Assembly (NCBI GenBank): GCA_945897365.1
Contig: CAMDFD010000005.1
Coordinates: forward strand, 1-64,000
DNA from: Bordetella parapertussis
Lineage (GTDB): Bacteria > Pseudomonadota > Gammaproteobacteria > Burkholderiales > Burkholderiaceae_B
DNA: 64,000 bases
Direction: 5' to 3'
A program made the translations under genes and the position numbers. How positions within the stretch are numbered: the stretch's first letter is position 1; each line of letters begins with the position of its first letter. Shown here in pieces: positions 1 through 8,011 of this stretch. The notes under the pieces are model-generated. The model worked only from the letters and a program-made list of their open reading frames with translations, did no database searches and was not told where the DNA came from.

Positions 1-686
1 GTGAGCGCGAGGATCTTCAAACGTCCACTCGCAACATTATTTAACGCAGTCGCCAACGAAGTCTCAAAAGAGATTGGGATCTGATTGGCGAGCAAGTCTT
101 GCATCGCTGGACCCGCACCCTTGTAAGGGACGTGTGTCATTTTGATCCCAGCGCGTTGAGAAAACATTTCTGCCGTCAGATGCGGAATCGAACCATTGCC
201 CACGCTCGCATAGTTCACCTTGTCGGGATTCGCTTTTGCGTAAGCAATCAGCTCCTGAACCGTGTTGTAAGGTGCCGCCACATTGGCCACAATCGCGCCA
301 TCTGTCGTGATGACATTGGTGAGCGGTGTGAAGTCCTTGCTGGGATTGAAACCAAGATTTTTTGTGACATGCGGCGCAATCGACATGGCGCTCACCGTCA
401 AAAGACCCAAGGTATAACCATCAGGCTTGCTGCGCGCGACATATTGAGTACCGATGTTGCCACCCGCGCCGGCTCTGTTTTCTACCACGACCGGTTGATT
501 TAAATATTTGGTGAGATTTTTAGCCACCTCGCGACCGGCAATATCCGTTATTCCGCCTGGTGGAAACGGCACCACTAAGGTGATGGTCCTATTTGGATAG
601 TCCGCTTGCGCAAAAGCAAGCGACGACACACTCAGCGCCGCCGCACAGGCAACAATACTCAGTGCGTTTAGTTTGGTTTTATTCAT
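1..686 (-). CDS. Bug/TctC-family periplasmic solute-binding protein (partial, C-terminus outside window)
   Basis: Reading back from ATG at 686 (preceded by GGAGACAAC) gives a signal peptide ending in AFAQA, then YPNRTITLVVPFPPGG, the typical Bug opening, followed by VVVENRAGAGG and KPDGYT. About 228 of the usual 320-330 residues are present and the frame runs off the left edge. Family members bind carboxylates or similar small organic acids in the periplasm. No TctA/TctB membrane genes are visible, so it is an orphan receptor. It lies downstream of no other gene here; the aldehyde dehydrogenase at 725-2164 is upstream on the same strand with a 38-bp gap, so the two probably form one transcript. 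The ligand cannot be told from sequence. Confidence 0.93.
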   Translation of the reverse strand, partial: MNKTKLNALSIVACAAALSVSSLAFAQADYPNRTITLVVPFPPGGITDIAGREVAKNLTKYLNQPVVVENRAGAGGNIGTQYVARSKPDGYTLGLLTVSAMSIAPHVTKNLGFNPSKDFTPLTNVITTDGAIVANVAAPYNTVQELIAYAKANPDKVNYASVGNGSIPHLTAEMFSQRAGIKMTHVPYKGAGPAMQDLLANQIPISFETSLATALNNVASGRLKILAL

Positions 687-724
687 GTTGTCTCCAGATT
701 ATTTTTATGTACTTAAAAAGCAAA

Positions 725-2164
725 TTAACATAGTTGACTGACAAATTTGGTCGTTAAATAACTCTGTATCCCCTCCGCGCCACCTTCGGAGCCTTGGCCG
801 CTATCCTTGATGCCACCGAACGGCAGCTCGCACACGATCATCTGCGTGTGATTGATCCCGATCATGCCGGCTTCAAGTTCGTTACCCAAGCGGATCGCAC
901 TGCGTGTCGACTCCGTAAAGCCATAAGCCGCCAAGCCATACGGCAAACGATTGGCCTCCTCGATGGCCTCATCCAGGGTGTCGAAAGGTAAGACCACCGC
1001 GATCGGACCAAACGGCTCCTCGTGCATCACCATCGCGTCCGGGGCGACATCAGCCAAGATCGTCGGCTGCCAAAATAAGCCAGGACCCGATACCCTCTCG
1101 CCACCCGTCATGATCCGCGCGCCTTTGGCTTTTGCATCCGCGACCATCTCACCGATGGCTTTGATGCGACGCGTATTCGAAAGAGGGCCCACCTTGGTCT
1201 CAGGATCCAGACCATTGCCGATTTTCATTTCCTGGGTGTAGCGGACAAATAGTGCTAGAAACTCCTCATACACACTGCGCTCCACTAAAAACCGCGTGGG
1301 GGATAAACAGATCTGTCCTGTCCCACGGAACTTGCCAGCCGCAAGAATCTGGGCGGTCTTGTCCAAGTCGGCGTCTTTGCACACGATGACCGGTGCGTGT
1401 CCCCCCAACTCCAGCGTGATGGGCTTGAGTGCACGACCCGCCATGGCGGATAGGTGACGTCCAACGGGGACCGAGCCTGTAAACGAGACTTTGCGGATCA
1501 CGGGAGATTGAATTAAGCACTCAGAGATTTCGCTGGGCTCACCAAACAAGATATTCAACACCCCGTTGGGCAAGCCTGCGTCCTGCAACGCACGGGCGAT
1601 CTCTACCGCGGTGGCTGGGCATTCCTCACCGGGCTTGATGATGATCGAACAGCCCGCAGCCAAGGCTGCGCCAATCTTGCGCGAGGGTGTAATCGCCGGA
1701 AAATTCCAAGGTGCAAAGGCTGCCACAGGACCGATCGGCTCTTTCTTGACCATTTGTTGCACGGCCATATTTCTGGAGGGCACCAAGCGACCATAGACGC
1801 GGCGACCTTCTTCGGCGAACCATTCAAAATAGTCCGCGGAGCTATTGAGCTCATAGCGCGCCTCGAACAAAGGCTTGCCTTGCTCCATCGTAAGCTTTTG
1901 CGCAATCGACTCGCCTCGCTCTCGCAACAAGGTGGAGGCTTTACGCAAAATCTTGGCACGCTCAAACGCCGACGTGTTGCGCCAGACCTTGAAGCCACGC
2001 TCCGAGGATTCGAGCGCCCGCTGCAAGTCCGCTTGCGTGGCGTGAGGCACCTGTCCAATCTCCTCACCCGTCGCTGGATTGACCACGGGGGAGGAGACCC
2101 GATCCTTGGCAGAAATCCATTCACCATCAATCAACAAACAAATCTCTGCATAAGAGGCAGGCAT
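725..2164 (-). CDS. NAD(P)-dependent aldehyde dehydrogenase, succinate-semialdehyde dehydrogenase-like
   Basis: This 479-residue protein has the complete aldehyde dehydrogenase set: the oxyanion asparagine in PWNFP (about residue 154), the cofactor lysine in IIIKPGEE (about 177), the general base in LELGGHAP (Glu about 252) and the nucleophile in GTGQICLSP (Cys about 286). MEQGKP and the overall length are typical of the GabD/succinate-semialdehyde group, which oxidises semialdehydes to acids. I start at ATG 2164 because AAAGGA lies just upstream; an in-frame GTG lies one codon earlier. It sits upstream of the Bug receptor at 1-686, which suggests uptake and oxidation of a related compound. 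Substrate is inferred only at family level. Confidence 0.9.
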   Translation of the reverse strand: MPASYAEICLLIDGEWISAKDRVSSPVVNPATGEEIGQVPHATQADLQRALESSERGFKVWRNTSAFERAKILRKASTLLRERGESIAQKLTMEQGKPLFEARYELNSSADYFEWFAEEGRRVYGRLVPSRNMAVQQMVKKEPIGPVAAFAPWNFPAITPSRKIGAALAAGCSIIIKPGEECPATAVEIARALQDAGLPNGVLNILFGEPSEISECLIQSPVIRKVSFTGSVPVGRHLSAMAGRALKPITLELGGHAPVIVCKDADLDKTAQILAAGKFRGTGQICLSPTRFLVERSVYEEFLALFVRYTQEMKIGNGLDPETKVGPLSNTRRIKAIGEMVADAKAKGARIMTGGERVSGPGLFWQPTILADVAPDAMVMHEEPFGPIAVVLPFDTLDEAIEEANRLPYGLAAYGFTESTRSAIRLGNELEAGMIGINHTQMIVCELPFGGIKDSGQGSEGGAEGIQSYLTTKFVSQLC

Positions 2165-2344
2165 CACAATCCTTTAAACCGTATTGAGAAACACTTAAAA
2201 CTGACAAATTCAGTCACTGCATAAATTACCGTGTTTCTCAGGATAAGTTAAGTTTTTTCTGGTGCGTCTCGTCTATGCGTAATTTCCATGTTGGATAAAC
2301 AGGTGTTTGGTTACACACTTGAAAGCCCACTCTACATATCATCT

Positions 2345-2363
2345 CCTGTCATTCAACGACAGG
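2345..2363 (+). promoter_or_regulatory. Small inverted repeat over the ribosome binding site of the 2371 gene
   Basis: CCTGTC at 2345-2350 and GACAGG at 2358-2363 can pair with a 7-nt loop. The right arm overlaps the AGGA that would serve as ribosome binding site for ATG 2371, so folding could hide it. Seen in sequence; any role is inference. Confidence 0.35.
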
Positions 2364-2370
2364 AAAAGAT

Positions 2371-2664
2371 ATGCAAAACTCAGTGAGTAACAAACCAAGC
2401 CCAACTCCCAAGGCAGCACCTAAGACTTCACCCGGAACAAAGTTCGCCACCGCCGCAGCGGTTGAGCGGCCTCCTGTTTATATGGAGCCGCGCACCAGAG
2501 AAGACGAACACGCCGAAGCGATCCAGCAGCTAGCGGCCGAGGTCGAGGCGCTGAAAGCCAACGCAGCAGGCATGCAACAGGCGATGGATCAAAAGATGAA
2601 GCTTTATATCAAGATGCTTGTCGGGGGGATGAGTGTGCTGGGGATGTTTGATATTTTTGGATGA
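2371..2664 (+). CDS. Small hypothetical protein: Pro/Ala-rich N-terminus, coiled coil, C-terminal hydrophobic segment
   Basis: The 97-residue product starts with a proline, serine and lysine-rich stretch, has a heptad-like segment around residues 45-80 (AIQQLAAEVEALKANAAG), and ends in a hydrophobic tail, IKMLVGGMSVLGMFDIFG, that could insert in the membrane. A good ribosome binding site (AGGAAAAG) precedes ATG 2371. The layout of coiled coil followed by one C-terminal helix resembles the other small proteins at 18448, 22030, 24025 and 24570, though the sequence is not clearly related. I do not recognise the family and give no function. Confidence 0.6.
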   Translation: MQNSVSNKPSPTPKAAPKTSPGTKFATAAAVERPPVYMEPRTREDEHAEAIQQLAAEVEALKANAAGMQQAMDQKMKLYIKMLVGGMSVLGMFDIFG

Positions 2665-2825
2665 TGGGATGAACGTAAGCTGTATAAATCTAGATTTGAT
2701 CTGACAAATACTGTCATGCAGGAAACGACCCATTGCGGTCCTAGTCAACTGAAATAGCGAACATTCAGGAACGGGGAGTTGAGGTGCATGCGTGGTTTTC
2801 CCCGCAGGTCGCCTCTAACGTAAGG

Positions 2826-3674
2826 TTAGATATCATTAATTCGACCAAGAATTTGTTGAGATGGGAGCGTTGCCGGGCAATCAGAACGAAGATACTTCAT
2901 GACGTTCAGGTCAAACTTGTTGTATTTCGAGCCTTTCTCAGGAGCCTTTGATAGAAATGTTTTTAGATCTTCGACACCCTTCCTTACTCCATCAATCCTT
3001 GTATATTGCCGCAGGAGGCATTCAATTTCACCGTTAGGGTCGTTTTGAAATGCCATGAAAATATCAAAGGCATCTCGTGTTCGCTTAGGCGACGACACAC
3101 TTTCACTCTTTGAAATAACTGATCCGGCGAATGTAAGCAGCGAGAAAGTTGAGTTGACCAGCGAACCGTTAAGAGCGCGCGCTTCGAGTTGATACGTGGA
3201 GAAAAACCCATCTCTAAAGAGCAGTTCTGATGACGGCAGGACTATTGATCGGACTGCCCGGTTCTCGTCCAACTCAGAATCATTTATCCCAAGATCGAAG
3301 TGGTCGACTAGCAGTTCTGGGTTCTCAATCGTTTCGGATGGATGGAGCAAGTCGACGTTAAACACAAGCTCATGCGTTCCCACTTTTACTGGCATGAGAA
3401 GTTGAAAGTCATGCTTTGCAGATGGCAAGAATCCATTGCTCAATAGCTTCTCTATTACATCTGAAAGGGCCTTTGAAACCTTTGCGTCTGAGAACAGGAT
3501 GTCGATATCTCTTGTGCCAGGATGTCGGTAAGCAGAGGTATTCCGTAGATAGGGAACCCATCCACCTATTACGAGAAACTTGTGCTGCGTTTCGCTGACA
3601 ATCCCGACCGTGGTTACCAGAAGAGCCTTTACAGCATCTTCCATCGACTTAAATTGGGCGCAAGGCGTAGGCAT
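2826..3674 (-). CDS. Nucleotidyltransferase-fold protein (AbiEii-like, putative)
   Basis: The 282-residue product shows the start of a nucleotidyltransferase core: VIGGWVPYLR (about residues 36-45) followed by GTRDIDILF (about 54-62), which fits the hG[G/S]...DhD signature of the polymerase-beta-like superfamily. This is the layout of AbiEii-type toxins and related proteins that transfer nucleotides to RNA or protein targets. No antitoxin partner is evident. It lies 66 bp downstream of, and on the same strand as, the HNH-type gene at 3741-4520, so a two-gene unit is likely. ATG 3674 and ATG 3644 are both possible starts; neither has a strong ribosome binding site. Substrate unknown. Confidence 0.65.
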   Translation of the reverse strand: MPTPCAQFKSMEDAVKALLVTTVGIVSETQHKFLVIGGWVPYLRNTSAYRHPGTRDIDILFSDAKVSKALSDVIEKLLSNGFLPSAKHDFQLLMPVKVGTHELVFNVDLLHPSETIENPELLVDHFDLGINDSELDENRAVRSIVLPSSELLFRDGFFSTYQLEARALNGSLVNSTFSLLTFAGSVISKSESVSSPKRTRDAFDIFMAFQNDPNGEIECLLRQYTRIDGVRKGVEDLKTFLSKAPEKGSKYNKFDLNVMKYLRSDCPATLPSQQILGRINDI

Positions 3675-3740
3675 GATGTCTAAAGTCTGAATTGAGGGCC
3701 CTCGCGCGGCTTTATACGTGAGATCCGCTCTAATGACGGG

Positions 3741-4520
3741 TTAAGTTGCACTTCTCTCTCGGCGAGTAGTAAGTTTTTGTATCATATCAGCCCGCAACTC
3801 TGGTGTTAATGGCTCGTGGCTGCCCAAATAGACATGTTGCGAATCGGCTACCCACGTAGCCCCGAGATTACCGTCAGGAGCGAGGGCATACCAATAGTGT
3901 GTAGTAAACCACGATACGTGCTCGCTGAAAATGAAACCATTTATTTGGTTTGGATCGCTCCGTTGTAGCATTGCAGTCAAATCACCTTTGCCGATGAAGC
4001 CTTGGCGATCAGCGAGAGGCATAGCCAGAATGTCTTCATTCACAGAAAACGTTATGCGGAGTGCCGTCTGGAAGTGCTCCTGGGGGAATAGATTGCGAAC
4101 ATCGTCTGGTACAACCTGATCTGCCTCAACTAGGCGACACCCGAAGCTCTTTGCAAAGTATTTGTAAAGGTCTAGTTGATTTTTCGAAAAGTCAGCGCCG
4201 AATACATCAATGAAGTCGATGAATCTGCGACGAAGGACAGTCGATTCGTTCTCGAACACCCACTCGATGAATTGGTCGTAGGCAGTGTCATAAGGTTGGG
4301 TGGATGTTGTGTTACAGGACTGGCACAAAATGGGGGCGTATTTAATCGTGCGTGAATTCGGTCCTTGAATCTCAGTAAGTTTGCCGGTTCGAACGTGCAT
4401 CGGCCTGTGGGCTCCGCTATACGGCCCGCGCCCATAGGCCCGGACAATATCGGCCTTCTTCAATCTGTGCTCGGCGCTATTTGCTTCGGAGCCACACATC
4501 CAGCAGGTCAGTTGAGTCAT
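3741..4520 (-). CDS. HNH-endonuclease-like zinc protein
   Basis: The 259-residue protein opens with MTQLTCWMCGS, continues with SAEHRLKKAD and later has ILCQSCNT. Two CxxC pairs bracketing an EH motif and ending in CN is the arrangement of HNH nucleases of the zinc-bound type. The rest (about residues 90-259) is unrecognised. I chose ATG 4520; a TTG 15 bp upstream extends it by five residues but has no better ribosome binding site. It is the first gene of a probable pair with the nucleotidyltransferase-like gene at 2826-3674. A nuclease plus a nucleotidyltransferase suggests defence, but that is inference from content only. Confidence 0.55.
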   Translation of the reverse strand: MTQLTCWMCGSEANSAEHRLKKADIVRAYGRGPYSGAHRPMHVRTGKLTEIQGPNSRTIKYAPILCQSCNTTSTQPYDTAYDQFIEWVFENESTVLRRRFIDFIDVFGADFSKNQLDLYKYFAKSFGCRLVEADQVVPDDVRNLFPQEHFQTALRITFSVNEDILAMPLADRQGFIGKGDLTAMLQRSDPNQINGFIFSEHVSWFTTHYWYALAPDGNLGATWVADSQHVYLGSHEPLTPELRADMIQKLTTRRERSAT

Positions 4521-4820
4521 GGCCGGGCTACGCAACCTAACAGTTATTACACGAACACTGGGGTACGTATAGCAGATTATATTGACGCAGCGCTAAGTTC
4601 ATGGATTTCAGACACTTAATGTTCTAGCTATCAGTGTAACAACTCCAATATACCAAACACATGTCGGGCCCCACGGCCGCTTCGGGGAAACAAAAGGAAA
4701 TTCCGCTTCTGGCCGAAAGCGGCTGTTATGAGCTCAGTTATGGCTTGATCGGACATTGTATGTAAGATCAAGTTTGAGTTAGTACACGTAAGCATTACAA
4801 GTAAGCGTTTCCATTAAATG
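4521..4820. other. 300-bp intergenic with an imperfect inverted repeat
   Basis: No gene is seen. The only structure is an imperfect inverted repeat, GCCGCTTCGG at 4676-4685 against CCGAAAGCGGC at 4713-4723, with one unpaired base. It lies between two genes transcribed leftward and has no T-run on either side, so it is not an ordinary terminator. Confidence 0.4.
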
Positions 4821-5432
4821 CTATACGTTTTTCCGTAACGCAATCTGAATCCAACTAACCTCCGGGCGACCGCTTTGATCAGGTGCTGAGAGACATCTCA
4901 GCACAGTCGCTCCGTACTCCGTCGATAGTTGCCTAATCTCCTCTTCAGTTACTTCATACATTTGACGCTCGGCAGGTGCAGGTCCGCAACGTAAGGTTAC
5001 GGCCAGTATTCCTCCCGCAGTTAGCAAGCCCATCAGGTTTTTAAATGCAGTCGTCCTCAGTTGCGGTTCCAGGTGCATCCAGACTGCGCTCATCAAAATA
5101 AAGTTAAACGAAACACCTTGCTGTGAGGCAGCCATACGTGTGCGTTGAAGCTCAGGTAAATGATCATCCAGCCAAGTAATAGCTGCCTCAGTATGGCGCA
5201 GTTGCGCCTCTTGACGCATCACCTCAGAAGGCTCAACCGCCCACACCTCAAGGCCACGGCTCACCAGCCAAGCCGCATCTCGACCAGAGCCCGCACCCAC
5301 ATCCAACGCCCTTGAATTAACACCCGTTGGTAGTAAATCCATGAGCCAGTGGTGCACAGCGTGAGCCTCCAAGGACTCATATTGCTCAGTTAACTGCTTA
5401 GCGTGCACATCGTAGTAGGGAACGCCTGCCAT
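4821..5432 (-). CDS. Class I SAM-dependent methyltransferase
   Basis: The 203-residue product has motif I, ALDVGAGSGRDAAWL (about residues 39-53), followed by an acidic residue after strand 2 (VWAVEPS), then FNFILMSAVWMHL at motif IV. This is the UbiE/BioC-like methyltransferase fold using S-adenosylmethionine; the acceptor is not identifiable. ATG 5432 is chosen because GGAG lies 7 nt upstream (TTGGAGTGTTT). It is divergent from the HNH gene at 5517 with 84 bp between them and an inverted repeat in that gap, so the two are probably co-regulated. It could modify a small molecule rather than nucleic acid: no DNA-methyltransferase motif is present. Confidence 0.82.
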   Translation of the reverse strand: MAGVPYYDVHAKQLTEQYESLEAHAVHHWLMDLLPTGVNSRALDVGAGSGRDAAWLVSRGLEVWAVEPSEVMRQEAQLRHTEAAITWLDDHLPELQRTRMAASQQGVSFNFILMSAVWMHLEPQLRTTAFKNLMGLLTAGGILAVTLRCGPAPAERQMYEVTEEEIRQLSTEYGATVLRCLSAPDQSGRPEVSWIQIALRKNV

Positions 5433-5472
5433 AAACACTCCAAGAACTTAGTCAGTCAGACAGAATTTGGTT

Positions 5473-5501
5473 ACATTTGAAATATTCTCAGTTACAAATG
5501 T
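5473..5501. promoter_or_regulatory. Inverted repeat in the divergent methyltransferase/HNH promoter region
   Basis: ACATTTG at 5473-5479 and CAAATGT at 5495-5501 form a perfect 7-bp inverted repeat centred in the 84-bp gap between two divergent genes. It is placed where a shared operator would be. The binding protein is unknown. Confidence 0.4.
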
Positions 5502-5516
5502 TACAGCTTTAGGCTC

Positions 5517-6524
5517 ATGCAACCATTTCTCACCGTCGCCCCAACACTCGAGGACTATTGGCGTGGGATCATTTTATTCGGCAGAAACTCCGCCTCGTAC
5601 AAATTCGCGTTAGCCAAGTCACTGTTAGAGCTTAACCCCCAAGCGGGTCAACTGCTCAAGCTCACCGATCTTGCTCCTGCCTTTGCAAAGCATATCGTGA
5701 CGCATCTTAAACAAGCTCCCAAACAAGCCGTGTCAGCGTCGAGCCAATATTTAGAGGCTTGCCGTCGGTATGGGGTAGAGGATCCAAACCAGACAAAGCT
5801 AGTCGAAGAGACCGTACGCCGTGGGTTTGTCAATGTGATCGATGCCTTCCATTTTGTGGGAGCAGGGGATACACAAAAACGTTTCTTTATCGACGAGCGT
5901 GCCAGCAACAACGGGATTCGCATCACGGATGAGTTTTCTGCCTTGATGTCAGGAAGCCATACGCACAACCTAGGCGTCGAGGTCGAGTCCCGATGGAATC
6001 TTGTTGAAACGGCCTGGGCGATGGGCGTGGCACAGCATCTGATCGATATCAAACACGATGCCGAGCAAAGCATGTTGTTTACCTTTGATCGCACCAACCG
6101 CAGAAAAACTGTGACAAGTGCACGAGGCGCGTTGAACGGCTACCAGAAGGGTAAATGCTTTTACTGCCGTTGTGAGATTGATATCACGACCGGCCGCGAA
6201 ACTGAGGTGGATCACTTCTTTCCGCACGTGTTGAGTCGAGAGGAGTCGTTTGAGCTGATTGATGGTGTTTGGAATCTTGTACTTGCTTGCGTCGACTGTA
6301 ATGCTGGGGTCGGTGGAAAGTTTGCTCGGATTCCGACGATTCCCTTGTTAGAGCGGTTGGAGACTAGAAATAACTTTTTGATCGCTAGTCATCATCCTTT
6401 GCGTGAGACATTGATTAATCAGACGGGGGCGACTGAAAGTGCTCGGAGAAGGTTTTTAAGCGATTTTCATAATAGGGCGCTGGCTCGGTTGTTTCATACG
6501 TGGGAGCCTGAGAAGCTACATTAA
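5517..6524 (+). CDS. HNH endonuclease domain protein
   Basis: This 335-residue protein carries a clear zinc-type HNH domain at about residues 214-262: CFYCRCE (Cys214, Cys217), EVDHFFP (His233), VWNLVLAC (Asn253) and CVDCN (Cys258, Cys261, Asn262). The first 200 residues are an unrecognised helical region containing NLGVEVESRWNLVE. HNH domains cut DNA, less often RNA. It is divergent from a class I methyltransferase at 4821-5432, so the two may work as a modification and nuclease couple; that is inference. Downstream lies the restriction-modification pair at 6753-8869, making this a defence-rich stretch. Confidence 0.82.
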   Translation: MQPFLTVAPTLEDYWRGIILFGRNSASYKFALAKSLLELNPQAGQLLKLTDLAPAFAKHIVTHLKQAPKQAVSASSQYLEACRRYGVEDPNQTKLVEETVRRGFVNVIDAFHFVGAGDTQKRFFIDERASNNGIRITDEFSALMSGSHTHNLGVEVESRWNLVETAWAMGVAQHLIDIKHDAEQSMLFTFDRTNRRKTVTSARGALNGYQKGKCFYCRCEIDITTGRETEVDHFFPHVLSREESFELIDGVWNLVLACVDCNAGVGGKFARIPTIPLLERLETRNNFLIASHHPLRETLINQTGATESARRRFLSDFHNRALARLFHTWEPEKLH

Positions 6525-6697
6525 GTTGGATTGGAGGTGTATGTTGGGGAGTCTGCGCTTGCAGTTTCGTATGCGGTACTTACAATTCGTATCCCACCCT
6601 CTCGGTAATAAATCTTTTAGAATCAATAATTTACATAATTTCGTAGAAAAAATATGACGATTATCTGCCGATTCGTTTTTGCCACCATCGGTAAGAT

Positions 6698-6725
6698 AAA
6701 AAAGCCACCTTTTTGATGGGTGGCT
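6698..6725 (-). terminator. Rho-independent terminator of the cytosine methyltransferase gene
   Basis: AGCCACC at 6703-6709 pairs with GGTGGCT at 6719-6725. Read on the minus strand the stem is followed by six or more T residues, and it lies 28 bp past the stop of the methyltransferase gene. Confidence 0.8.
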
Positions 6726-6752
6726 CTTGGGCGATGGGAATCGTGACGTTAC

Positions 6753-7979
6753 TTATTTCTTCTTGTGTTTGTTTAATGCAGCCACGATACATTGACCCAT
6801 CGCTTCAGCGAGATTAACAGGCACGGCATTACCGATCTGCTTGTACTGTGACGTGAGTGATCCTGAAAATTCCCAATCGTCCGGAAAAGTCTGTATCCGC
6901 GCATATTCACGCACAGTAAATGGGCGAGTGTGATCTGGGTGGCATCGCTCAGTCTGTTTCTGAGCAGGAGCGCATGTAAGGGTCAAAGATGGCTCATCCC
7001 AACTCATACGCCTTGCCATGCCTGTCTTGCCACCACCCAAGAAGAAAGACTTTTGCATATAGATTTTCTGTACAGGTAGCGGCAGATCACGCCAATACCC
7101 GCCCGGTGGCACCATGTCCATGATGGCTGCCTTTTCCTTGGGATACTTTTGCCCCGCTGACTCCGGTACATCCGTGTCATAGAGAACACCCGCCTTTAGA
7201 GCGTCTCTCAGCATTAAAATTTTCTTATTAGGCTTGGGAAATTCAAAATTGATCTTCAGGTCTTTTCTGATTGCGACGATAAATAGCCGCTCCCTCTTTT
7301 GGGGGACGTTATAGAAGATTGCTTTAAGGACTTGAGGGGGAATGACGCGATAGCCAAGTTCCTCAAGAATCGATGACATCCCTGCAACCGTCTCACCATT
7401 CTCATGGGATAGCAAACCCCTGACGTTTTCTCCGACAGCGATCAAAGGCTTTGTCTCCTTTACAGCCCGAGCAAACTCATAAAAAAGCGTACCTCTGGCA
7501 TCTTCAAAGCCTAGTTTCTTACCGGCATAACTAAATGCTTGGCATGGAAAGCCACCCGTCACCACATCGACCTGCCCTGCGAACGGCTTAAAGTCGATCT
7601 TAGATACGTCTCCCTCGACGACATTCCACTTAGGTCTGTTTGTCCTCAGAGTCTCGCAAGCGTTCTTGTCTATCTCATTAAGTAAGACACAACTTAGCCC
7701 CGCTTTTTCCAACCCCAAGGCAAGGCCGCCAGCACCGGCAAATAACTCAATAGATTTATATTTTCTAGCGGGTTTAATTCTCTTGGCATCTGGCGTACTA
7801 TCGAAGAGAAACCCAAGTTGCTCAAACATTTTTAAATCGTTGGGCTTGTACATCCTGTATCCATTAACTGGGTGACGGATAGATGTGAGTTTGCCGGCCG
7901 CATCCCAACGCCTCAAAGTCTCTTTTGAGACGGAGAGCATGTCGGCAACTTCAGCTAGTGGGATCAGTTTTTTATTCAT
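6753..7979 (-). CDS. DNA (cytosine-5) methyltransferase with N-terminal MerR-like helix-turn-helix
   Basis: The 408-residue protein is a fusion. Residues 5-50 (LIPLAEVADMLSVSKETLRR, then HPVNGYRMYKPNDL) form a MerR/excisionase-type winged helix. From about 75 on it has all m5C methyltransferase motifs: ELFAGAGGLALG (I), GGFPCQAFS with nucleophile Cys146 (IV), ENVRGLL (VI), QKRERLF (VIII) and QIGNAVP (X, near 388). It should methylate cytosine in the site cut by the nuclease encoded divergently at 8003-8869. I start at ATG 7979; a TTG 15 bp upstream also fits. The added helix-turn-helix suggests the enzyme controls its own operon, as known for M.SsoII and M.EcoRII, which carry helix-turn-helix extensions of another type. 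The recognition sequence cannot be read off. Confidence 0.93.
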   Translation of the reverse strand: MNKKLIPLAEVADMLSVSKETLRRWDAAGKLTSIRHPVNGYRMYKPNDLKMFEQLGFLFDSTPDAKRIKPARKYKSIELFAGAGGLALGLEKAGLSCVLLNEIDKNACETLRTNRPKWNVVEGDVSKIDFKPFAGQVDVVTGGFPCQAFSYAGKKLGFEDARGTLFYEFARAVKETKPLIAVGENVRGLLSHENGETVAGMSSILEELGYRVIPPQVLKAIFYNVPQKRERLFIVAIRKDLKINFEFPKPNKKILMLRDALKAGVLYDTDVPESAGQKYPKEKAAIMDMVPPGGYWRDLPLPVQKIYMQKSFFLGGGKTGMARRMSWDEPSLTLTCAPAQKQTERCHPDHTRPFTVREYARIQTFPDDWEFSGSLTSQYKQIGNAVPVNLAEAMGQCIVAALNKHKKK

Positions 7980-8011
7980 AACCACGTTATACAACCTTAG
8001 TCATGGTTATG
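7977..8011. promoter_or_regulatory. Perfect inverted repeat holding both start codons of the R-M pair (candidate operator)
   Basis: CATAACCA at 7977-7984 and TGGTTATG at 8004-8011 form a perfect 8-bp inverted repeat centred at 7994. The left arm contains the methyltransferase ATG (minus strand, 7979) and the right arm overlaps the ATGs at 8003 and 8009 for the nuclease. Only 23 bp separate the two starts, so any protein bound here would affect both genes. Self-control by the methyltransferase's helix-turn-helix is inference. Confidence 0.6.

Noticed and set aside
1602..2224. Long open frames antisense to and in other frames of the aldehyde dehydrogenase gene
   Set aside because: They overlap a gene with complete catalytic motifs, have no ribosome binding sites and encode arginine-rich, domain-free sequence typical of shadow frames.
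4637..4728. Possible integron attC site around the 4676-4723 inverted repeat (TAAC ... GTTA)
   Set aside because: The flanking boxes GTGTAAC and GTTATGA do not fit the attC core consensus and no integron integrase or cassette array is present.
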